This document shows, piece by piece, positions 1 through 5,524 of a stretch of 12,090 nt of DNA. The notes under the pieces are model-generated. The model was not told the DNA's origin. It saw nothing but the letters and a program-made list of their open reading frames with translations, and ran no database searches. The stretch's first letter is position 1, and each line of letters starts with the position of its first letter. Source of the DNA: JOPF133 sp052144935 (GTDB taxonomy: Bacteria; Acidobacteriota; Terriglobia; Bryobacterales; Bryobacteraceae); NCBI GenBank assembly GCA_052144935.1, contig JBKQPR010000267.1:1-12090 (forward strand), written 5' to 3'. A program made the translations under genes and the position numbers.

Positions 1-83
1 CGCGGAGGCGCGGAGGAAAACGCGGAGAACACATTTTCTAGTTCTTCTCCGCGTTTTTTCCTCCGCGCCTCCGCGCCTCCGCG
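1..83. repeat. Long palindromic CGCGGAGG/CCTCCGCG repeat, copy 1
   Basis: Positions 1-29 pair with 45-75 as a near-perfect inverted repeat: the right arm has two extra T residues in its T-run, and the loop is about 15 nt. The right arm continues with another CCTCCGCG unit (76-83) that would pair with sequence left of the window, so the element is probably cut by the window edge. It lies 12 bp downstream of the gnd stop codon, so its transcript could fold into a hairpin at the end of the gnd mRNA. Related sequence occurs at 1679-1722 and 9009-9109. This looks like a dispersed intergenic palindromic family; no protein is encoded. Confidence 0.8.
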
Positions 84-94
84 TCAAAAAAAGC

Positions 95-1552
95 CTACAC
101 CGTGTACGTCCCCGCCGAGACATGGCCGCCTTTGCCGGTCCAGTTGGTGTGGAAGAACTGGCCGCGCGGGCGGTCCACCCGCTCGTAGGTATGGGCGCCG
201 AAGTAATCGCGCTGCGCCTGCAGAAGATTGGCGGGGAGCCGTTGGCTGCGGTAGCCGTCGTAGAACGCCAGAGCGGTGGTGAAGGCCGGCACGGGCACTC
301 CGTTCTCCACGGCGCGTGCCACCACCCGCCGCCAGGAATTCTGGCAGCGCTCGATTACAGCGGTGAAATACGGATCCAGCAACAGATTGCTCAGATTCGG
401 AGTGTGATCGAAGGCCTCCTTGATCTTACCCAGAAAGGCCGAGCGGATGATGCAGCCGGCCCGCCACACCGCCGCGATTCCACCATAGTTCAGGTTCCAG
501 TGGTATTCCTGGGCCGCTTCGCGCAGCAGCATGAATCCCTGCGCGTAGGAGACGATTTTGGAGGCGAGCAACGCCTGCCGGATGTCTTCCTCGAAGCCCG
601 CCCGGTCGCCGGAGAATTGGAATTTCGGCCCCTTCAGCAGCTTGGACGCCTCCACGCGGGCCTCCTTCATGGCGCTCAGGCAGCGGGCGTAGACCGCTTC
701 ACCGATCAGCGTCACCGGCATGCCCAGGTCGAGCGCGCTCTCGCTGGTCCACTTACCCGTGCCTTTCTGTCCGGCGGTGTCCAGGATCTTATCCACTACA
801 TAGTCGCCGTTCTCGTCCTTATAGGCCAGAATGTCGCTCGTGATTTCGATCAGATAACTGTCTAACTCGCCCTTGTTCCATTCCGCGAAGGTCTCGTGCA
901 TCTGCTCATTGGTCATCCCCAGCCCTTCCTTCAAGAGCTGATAGCCTTCGCAGATGAGCTGCATATCGCCGTACTCGATGCCGTTGTGCACCATCTTCAC
1001 GTAATGGCCCGCGCCATCCTCGCCCATCCAATCGCAGCAGGGCGTGCCGTCGGGCGCCTTGGCGGCGATGGCTTGGAAGATGCCCTTGACGAGCGGCCAT
1101 GCCTGGGGACTTCCGCCGGGCATCAGGGAAGGTCCGAAGCGGGCGCCTTCTTCTCCGCCCGAAACGCCCGTGCCGATGAACAGCATTGCTTTGCTTTCCA
1201 GGTATTTGGTGCGGCGGATCGAATCAGGAAAATGCGAATTGCCGCCGTCGACGATCAGGTCGCCCGGTTCCAGGTGCGGCAGCAGCAGCTCGATGAAGTC
1301 GTCCACCGCCTGTCCGGCTTTCACCATCAGCATGATTTTGCGCGGCCGCTTCAACAGGCCTGCCAACTCTTCCACCGAGTGGGCGCCGACGATGGTGGTA
1401 CGGCCCTTGGCGGCGTCGTTCAGGAATTCGTCCACTTTCGACACCGTGCGGTTGAAGGCTACCACGGTGTAGCCGCGATCGTTCATGTTGAGGATGAGAT
1501 TCTGGCCCATCACGGCCAGACCGATCAAGGCGATATCTGCGGTTGGTTCCAT
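95..1552 (-). CDS. gnd: 6-phosphogluconate dehydrogenase, decarboxylating
   Basis: Cytosolic enzyme of the oxidative pentose phosphate pathway. It oxidises and decarboxylates 6-phosphogluconate to ribulose 5-phosphate, reducing NADP+. The 485-residue product matches the usual family length of about 470-490. The N-terminal Rossmann motif is visible as GLAVMGQN (residues 11-18). The substrate signature GTGVSGGEEGARFGPSLMPGG lies at about 127-147, and the catalytic lysine and glutamate correspond to K186 and E193 in HYVKMVHNGIEYGDM. The C-terminus has the typical FFHTNWTGKGG tail. The open frame extends upstream to 1948, but that extension is low-complexity and unlike the family. The ATG at 1552 has an AGGAG about 8 nt upstream and starts just before the Rossmann fold, so it is preferred. 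The gene stands alone, downstream of the toxin-antitoxin pair on the same strand, with a 301-bp gap. A hairpin repeat follows its stop codon. Confidence 0.97.
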   Translation of the reverse strand: MEPTADIALIGLAVMGQNLILNMNDRGYTVVAFNRTVSKVDEFLNDAAKGRTTIVGAHSVEELAGLLKRPRKIMLMVKAGQAVDDFIELLLPHLEPGDLIVDGGNSHFPDSIRRTKYLESKAMLFIGTGVSGGEEGARFGPSLMPGGSPQAWPLVKGIFQAIAAKAPDGTPCCDWMGEDGAGHYVKMVHNGIEYGDMQLICEGYQLLKEGLGMTNEQMHETFAEWNKGELDSYLIEITSDILAYKDENGDYVVDKILDTAGQKGTGKWTSESALDLGMPVTLIGEAVYARCLSAMKEARVEASKLLKGPKFQFSGDRAGFEEDIRQALLASKIVSYAQGFMLLREAAQEYHWNLNYGGIAAVWRAGCIIRSAFLGKIKEAFDHTPNLSNLLLDPYFTAVIERCQNSWRRVVARAVENGVPVPAFTTALAFYDGYRSQRLPANLLQAQRDYFGAHTYERVDRPRGQFFHTNWTGKGGHVSAGTYTV

Positions 1553-1853
1553 GCGCTTGCTCCTAAGCGTGCCGAAGAGGCGTCCGGATGATTCCGGATG
1601 GCAACCCCTCTTATAACATATGGCGCTTCGGGGTCGCGCGCGAGCGAGCGCCCGGCCACGGAGGGCTTGCCGATTCCCACCGCGGAGGCGTGTGGAGAAC
1701 GCGGAGGAAGCGCGGAGGAAAGCATGACGGGGAGGTTTGAGTGGCGGGTTTCGGTCCCGGAGGGCATGGCGGCGGAAGTCAGCCTGCGGCTTTGGGGGGA
1801 TGGAGGCCGGGTTCGGAGCCGTTCGCGGCTGTTCCTCCATGGTGGGAGACCGG
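1553..1853. other. Intergenic gap upstream of gnd
   Basis: No gene is supported here; the plus-strand open frames are shadows without recognisable protein features. The gap holds the gnd ribosome binding site, half a palindromic repeat (1679-1722), and a short AT-rich island at about 1610-1621. Read on the minus strand, that island gives TATGTTATAAG, a possible -10 region for gnd, but no convincing -35 is visible. The stretch 1736-1853, between the repeat and the end of the toxin gene, shows nothing I can name. Confidence 0.5.
1679..1722. repeat. Half copy of the palindromic repeat, copy 2
   Basis: Positions 1679-1722 closely match the left arm of the element at 9009-9109 (ACCGCGGAGGCG, then GGAGGAAGCGCGGAG). 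No complementary right arm follows within the next 150 bases. It therefore appears to be a solo arm or decayed copy. It lies between the toxin gene and gnd. Confidence 0.65.
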
Positions 1854-2219
1854 TCACTCGACCGGCGCGTCCGGCCCATGCACTTGGCCGCCCAGGCCGA
1901 GGAAGAGCGCCAACCCCCCATCGATGGCGGCGATCTCTTCGGGAGCAACCTCGCCGAACACCCGCCGGATCCTCCGCTTGTCGATCGATCTCGAATGATC
2001 GATCAGCGCGAAGGACTTCCTGGCGAGACCGCTCCGGCCGGGCGCCAAGGGCGGATATAGGAGACCCTCGCCGGGAGTCCCCGTCACCGGCAACACGCAC
2101 ACGAGCGGAAAGCGCTGTCCGCCGATGAGGTCCGGATCGCTCACCACGATGCAGGGTCTCACGCCGCGCTGTTCATGACCGAACGTGGGGTCGAGTTCCA
2201 CCACAACCACTGCGCCCAC
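1854..2219 (-). CDS. MazF/PemK-family type II toxin, mRNA endoribonuclease
   Basis: A 121-residue protein of the usual MazF size. MazF-type toxins cut mRNA at short specific sequences and arrest translation when the antitoxin is lost. Visible family features are the N-terminal VVVVELDPTFGHEQRGVRP strand-loop (residues 4-22), with the GHEQxGxRP signature and the following VVS strand. The LPVTGT strand, the LYPPL loop and SFALIDHSRSIDKRRI follow in the usual order. The start is a GTG at 2219; the frame is closed by the antitoxin stop codon four codons upstream, so translation must begin here or at the nearby GTG at 2210. No good Shine-Dalgarno sits at normal spacing, and 9 nt separate the two genes, so translational coupling to the antitoxin is likely. 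RNA cleavage specificity cannot be read from the sequence. Confidence 0.9.
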   Translation of the reverse strand: MGAVVVVELDPTFGHEQRGVRPCIVVSDPDLIGGQRFPLVCVLPVTGTPGEGLLYPPLAPGRSGLARKSFALIDHSRSIDKRRIRRVFGEVAPEEIAAIDGGLALFLGLGGQVHGPDAPVE

Positions 2220-2228
2220 GGACGAGCT

Positions 2229-2543
2229 TCACTCGCGCCCCTCCACCCAGCCCTCACCGGGGACCCACCGGACCGGCTTGCCGGCGCTGCTGTCGACGAG
2301 CGCTTCAGTATCTTCCTCGGGCAAGCTACGGGTCCATTCCTCGAGTCCCTGCTGGGCGAGATCGGCGCTCTCGGGGTGGGGATTTTCGAGCGATCGACGA
2401 AGCTCTCGACGACGGCGGCGATCCAGTTCGTGGCGGACGGCCTCCGCGACGAACTTGCTGCGGTTCTTCTCCCGGCGGTCAATCTCCCGCACGAGGTCGT
2501 TGGGTAGGGTGACCGTCACGCGTTTCGACGCGGACCATTTCAT
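2229..2543 (-). CDS. Ribbon-helix-helix antitoxin partner of the MazF toxin
   Basis: This 104-residue protein carries an N-terminal ribbon-helix-helix DNA-binding domain. The β-strand is KRVTVTLP, followed by helices containing VREIDRR and SKFVAEAVRHEL. The C-terminus (WTRSLPEEDTEALVD, then a GEGWVEG tail) is the likely toxin-binding part. By family analogy it neutralises the downstream toxin and represses its own operon. The frame also has ATGs at 2561 and 2585. The ATG at 2543 is chosen because the TATGATCATA palindrome, a probable -10/operator, overlaps the 2561 start, and the extra N-terminal codons include rare ATA. A start at 2561 (110 aa), with GGAG about 13 nt upstream, remains possible. 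The gene is divergent from the trehalose operon. Confidence 0.85.
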   Translation of the reverse strand: MKWSASKRVTVTLPNDLVREIDRREKNRSKFVAEAVRHELDRRRRRELRRSLENPHPESADLAQQGLEEWTRSLPEEDTEALVDSSAGKPVRWVPGEGWVEGRE

Positions 2544-2552
2544 ACTCTCGGT

Positions 2553-2585
2553 TATGATCATACTTCCGGATCTTCTCCGCCCCAA
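2553..2585 (-). promoter_or_regulatory. Candidate promoter and operator of the toxin-antitoxin operon
   Basis: On the minus strand TTGGGG (2585-2580) and TATGAT (2562-2557) are separated by 17 nt, a plausible sigma-70 promoter. The -10 lies inside a perfect 10-bp palindrome, TATGATCATA (2553-2562), directly before the antitoxin start. Ribbon-helix-helix antitoxins typically bind short palindromes overlapping their own promoter, so autoregulation here is a reasonable inference. The -35 is weak. Confidence 0.4.
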
Positions 2586-2645
2586 CCTGGGGGGGCGGGG
2601 AACCGCGCGGGGACCGCCAGTGGTTTGCTCCCACCAGGAGATTCA

Positions 2646-2690
2646 GGGGCTAACCGGGCTAAGGGGCTAACCGAGTCAAATGAGTCAAAT
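2646..2690. repeat. Short direct repeats in the antitoxin-otsB divergent region
   Basis: GGGGCTAACCG occurs at 2646-2656 and 2663-2673. Immediately after comes a perfect tandem pair of the 9-mer GAGTCAAAT (2673-2681 and 2682-2690). They lie about 115-160 bp upstream of otsB. They could be regulator binding sites or simple slippage products; no function is established. The rest of 2586-2804 shows no gene and no strong promoter. Confidence 0.5.
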
Positions 2691-2804
2691 AGATATCCAC
2701 CTGGACAATTTGCGTGCAGAAAGCACCATTGGCAATGTCATTGCGAGTACAAACGCCAGGAGGCAGTCGATCCCTCTGCCCGGCTAGGGGCTTAGGCAGG
2801 TGTC

Positions 2805-3602
2805 ATGTCGAGATTGTTGGCGCACGTCATTTCAGAGGTCAAAAATCGTCTCCAATCCGCCCATTGGGTTTCCTTGTTCCTGGACTTTGACGGCACACTG
2901 GTGCCGATCATGGCCGATCCCATGGAACCTCAACTGGACCCGGAAACCGCCGCAGCGCTGAAGCTGATTTCGAGCCAGGAATTCCTGGCAACCACCATCA
3001 TCAGCGGCCGGGCTGTAGAGGATCTGTATGGCCGCATCCGTCTGGAGGGGCTGATCTATGCGGGAAACCACGGACTCGAAATCTTCGGCCGCGATCTGCG
3101 CTTCGTGGAACCGCTCGCGTGGTCCCGGCGAGAACAACTCGAGACGCTTGCGGACGACCTTGGCACGGAACTGCAAACCGTGCCCGGGGCCTTCGTGGAG
3201 CACAAGGGATTGAGTGCGAGCGTCCATTACCGCAGGGCCGCGCCAGCGGACGCTCCGGGAATTCGCGCGGCCGTTCACGCGGCCGTCAATCGCCACGGCG
3301 CGCTGTTTCGGGTGAATGCGGGCAGGAAGGTTATGGAGATTGTCCCCCGTACCAATTGGCACAAAGGAGCGGCCGCGCGCTGGATCAACAGCCATTTGAG
3401 CCAAAGGCCGGCGCTGTCGATCTATGTGGGAGACGACACCAGCGACGAGGATGCCTTCCGCGTGTTGCCCGATGCGATCACCATCAAAGTGGGGACCGCG
3501 GGGGTGACCCACGCCCGTTATCGACTGCCCGATCCCGCCGCGGTTCATGAGTTCCTTCTGTGGCTGGCGGCCCGGAAAACGCCGCGCGCCGCCGGAGTGT
3601 GA
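2805..3602 (+). CDS. otsB: Trehalose-6-phosphate phosphatase
   Basis: A cytosolic HAD-superfamily phosphatase that converts trehalose 6-phosphate to trehalose, the second step of the TPS/TPP route. The 265 residues equal the usual OtsB length. HAD motif I is LDFDGTL, with nucleophile D27 and acid/base D29. Motif II is TIISGR (about 64-69), the motif III lysine is K175 in GRKVMEIVP, and motif IV is GDDTSDEDAF with D210, D211 and D214. The GNHGLEI and VEHKGLSASVHYR segments are typical of the OtsB substrate-binding cap. The ATG at 2805 starts about 22 residues before the DFDGT strand, as expected; the ribosome binding site is weak (an AGG). It is the first gene of a three-gene operon, with the next start only 3 nt after its stop. 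The matching synthase is the minus-strand gene at 5472-7784. Confidence 0.96.
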   Translation: MSRLLAHVISEVKNRLQSAHWVSLFLDFDGTLVPIMADPMEPQLDPETAAALKLISSQEFLATTIISGRAVEDLYGRIRLEGLIYAGNHGLEIFGRDLRFVEPLAWSRREQLETLADDLGTELQTVPGAFVEHKGLSASVHYRRAAPADAPGIRAAVHAAVNRHGALFRVNAGRKVMEIVPRTNWHKGAAARWINSHLSQRPALSIYVGDDTSDEDAFRVLPDAITIKVGTAGVTHARYRLPDPAAVHEFLLWLAARKTPRAAGV

Positions 3603-3605
3603 ATT

Positions 3606-4271
3606 ATGGCTATGCCGAGTGTTGTTGTTACACCGTTTGTCTTCCACACGGAGAGGCGATTGGTGGTGCTGACCGGCCGCAAAGCCTCCAACCTGGAAGA
3701 GCTGTTGTGCCATTTGAGACAGGTGTCCGGGTCGTGCGTCTTCTATCACACCCACGTCGCCTATCTCACCAAACATTTCGAAAAGCCCAGATTCTATAAC
3801 GAATTTGCGAACTGGGCCTCCCAGGCGCTGCAGGAAGAGCGGCTGGCGGAGCGGCTGGCGGCGATCGACCTGCTGGCGATCACGTCTATCAGGGAACTTC
3901 GAGAGGCGATCACTAACACTATTCAGAGGCATCTGGAGGCCGAGACCAAGACCCGTAGAGAATGCCCGCCCGGCGACGAGTTTCACTTCTGCGAGGCGAA
4001 AAGCTTCATCATGCCCACCGGGCAGGTGGCGCACGACATTCCGGAGTTTTTCCAAACCATCCAGCAGGTAACCAATACCTGCATCCACTTCCATTTCTTC
4101 GAGGCCCGCCTGCGTCTGGAGCGGCCTACCAACGATTTCTCCCAGTGGCTCGGCGACCTGGGCGAAAGCCGGCTGGCGCGAACGATCGACCGTCTGAACC
4201 CTTACACGATGACGCTCGACGAGTTGAAGCATGAAATCGTGAAAGCCGGCCGGAAATACCGCCGTCGATAA
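3606..4271 (+). CDS. DUF5752-like protein with internal duplication
   Basis: A 221-residue soluble protein without signal peptide or membrane segment. It resembles the DUF5752 family, recognised from memory; its biochemical role is unknown to me. It is an internal duplication. Residues 11-103 and 126-213 share the same order of features: an aromatic strand (FVFHTE / FHFCEA), TG (23-24 / 138-139), an HxH pair (H48/H50 and H161/H163), NEFANW / NDFSQW, LAERLAAID / LARTIDRLN, then ELREAI / ELKHEI. The paired HxH motifs could bind metal or substrate, but that is inference. It begins 3 nt after otsB and ends 23 nt before treT, so all three are almost certainly co-transcribed. A role in trehalose synthesis or its control is suggested by context only. 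Its stop codon lies in a 22-bp tandem duplication. Confidence 0.85.
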   Translation: MAMPSVVVTPFVFHTERRLVVLTGRKASNLEELLCHLRQVSGSCVFYHTHVAYLTKHFEKPRFYNEFANWASQALQEERLAERLAAIDLLAITSIRELREAITNTIQRHLEAETKTRRECPPGDEFHFCEAKSFIMPTGQVAHDIPEFFQTIQQVTNTCIHFHFFEARLRLERPTNDFSQWLGDLGESRLARTIDRLNPYTMTLDELKHEIVKAGRKYRRR

Positions 4272-4293
4272 CCCGAAATACCGCCATCAATAA
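4250..4293 (+). repeat. 22-bp tandem duplication spanning a stop codon
   Basis: Positions 4250-4271 and 4272-4293 are adjacent copies of the same 22-mer with 19 of 22 identical bases. Copy 1 contains the last codons and TAA stop of the DUF5752-like gene. Copy 2 forms the whole spacer to the treT start codon. The duplication therefore creates the intergenic spacing, and no Shine-Dalgarno lies in it. Confidence 0.85.
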
Positions 4294-4294
4294 T

Positions 4295-5524
4295 ATGTCG
4301 ATTCAACTGCAGGACTATCAGGAAGTAGCCGGGCCCGGAGTGATTGAGGAATTGCGGGTACTGGCCGACCGCGTGGCCGGCCGCAGCATGCAACACATCA
4401 ATTCCACCCCGGTGGGAGGCGGCGTAGCCGAGATTCTCACGCGGCTTGTGCCGTTAATCCGGGAACTCGGCCTGGAAGCGAGCTGGGATGTGATCAAGGG
4501 CGACCAGGCCTTCTTCAGCGTCACCAAAGCCTTTCACAACGCCCTGCACGGCAAACCGGAAGAGATCACCGAACAGATGTTCGACATATTCCGCGCCAAC
4601 ACGGAGATGAATCTGCGCGATATCAACTTTACCGGCGACGTGATTTTTGTGCACGATCCTCAGCCGGCGGGTCTCGTCTTGCGAAAGAAGGAGATCGGAC
4701 GGCACTGGGTTTGGCGTTGTCATATCGACGTGTCCGCTCCGCAGCCGGGAGTTTGGAACTTCCTGCGGCCCTACATCGAACAATACGATGCGGCCATCTT
4801 CTCCATGCCCGATTTCGCCCAGCGGCTGCCTATTCTGCAATGCCGGGTGGCGCCCTCCATCGATCCGTTGGCCGACAAAAACAAGCCACTGGACCGGAAC
4901 TATGTGGACGGCGTGCTCGAAAAGTACAAAATCGACCCGGGCCGGCCGGTGCTCACACAAGTCTCGCGCTTTGACCGGTTCAAAGATCCGCTCGGCGTGA
5001 TCGAGGCGTATCGCCTGGTCAAAAAGCGGTACAAGTGCCAACTGGTGCTCGCCGGTGGGGGCGCTTCCGACGATCCCGAGGGGGAAGAAGTGCTTCGCGA
5101 GGTCCAGGAAAAGGCCGCGGACGACCCCGATATACACGTACTGCTTCTGCCTCCCTTCAGCGATCTGGAGATCAACGCCCTGGTGCGCGCCTCCACCGTG
5201 GTGATCCAAAAATCGGTCCGGGAAGGTTTTGGCCTGACGGTGGCCGAGGCGTTGTGGAAGAAGAAACCGGTGATCGGCGGAGCGGTGGGCGGCATCAAAT
5301 TGCAGGTCATCGACGGAGTGACCGGCTTTCTGGTGCATTCCCCGGAGGGCGCCGCCAACCGGATCGCGCAGTTGTTGGGGGACCGCAAGCTGCGCGAGAG
5401 GCTGGGAGAAAACGGCCACCTCCACGTCAAGCAGAACTTCCTGCTGACGCGGCATGTCAAGGACTATGTGCTCACCGTGTTGGCGCTGGAGCACCCTCAC
5501 GAGAGCGTTGTCCATCTCGGCTGA
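4295..5524 (+). CDS. treT: Trehalose synthase, TreT-type GT4 glycosyltransferase
   Basis: A 409-residue cytosolic retaining glycosyltransferase of family GT4. TreT enzymes join NDP-glucose and glucose to make trehalose in one step, reversibly in some species. The N-terminus LQDYQEV, then INSTPVGGGVAEIL, is the distinctive TreT opening, followed by WDVIKGD and FFSVTKAFHNALHG. The GT4 nucleotide-sugar site is visible as SRFDRFKDP (R225, K230) and as the E-x7-E motif EGFGLTVAE (E310, E318), then GGIKLQVIDGVTGFLV. The ATG at 4295 fits the TreT N-terminus, but there is no Shine-Dalgarno before it; the 22-bp duplication fills that space, so coupling to the upstream gene is likely. Its last 53 bp overlap the convergent trehalose-6-phosphate synthase gene. 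A broader 'trehalose phosphorylase/synthase' label is the main alternative; NDP-sugar preference cannot be read. Confidence 0.92.
   Translation: MSIQLQDYQEVAGPGVIEELRVLADRVAGRSMQHINSTPVGGGVAEILTRLVPLIRELGLEASWDVIKGDQAFFSVTKAFHNALHGKPEEITEQMFDIFRANTEMNLRDINFTGDVIFVHDPQPAGLVLRKKEIGRHWVWRCHIDVSAPQPGVWNFLRPYIEQYDAAIFSMPDFAQRLPILQCRVAPSIDPLADKNKPLDRNYVDGVLEKYKIDPGRPVLTQVSRFDRFKDPLGVIEAYRLVKKRYKCQLVLAGGGASDDPEGEEVLREVQEKAADDPDIHVLLLPPFSDLEINALVRASTVVIQKSVREGFGLTVAEALWKKKPVIGGAVGGIKLQVIDGVTGFLVHSPEGAANRIAQLLGDRKLRERLGENGHLHVKQNFLLTRHVKDYVLTVLALEHPHESVVHLG

Noticed and set aside
1553..1948. N-terminal extension of the gnd reading frame (132 more residues)
   Set aside because: It is arginine/proline/serine-rich, includes translated palindromic repeat sequence, has no family similarity, and a better start with a Shine-Dalgarno lies at 1552.
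2832..4232. Long minus-strand open frame of 466 codons opposite otsB and the DUF5752-like gene
   Set aside because: It is the antisense shadow of two well-supported genes. Its translation is histidine/arginine/glutamine-rich with no recognisable domain.
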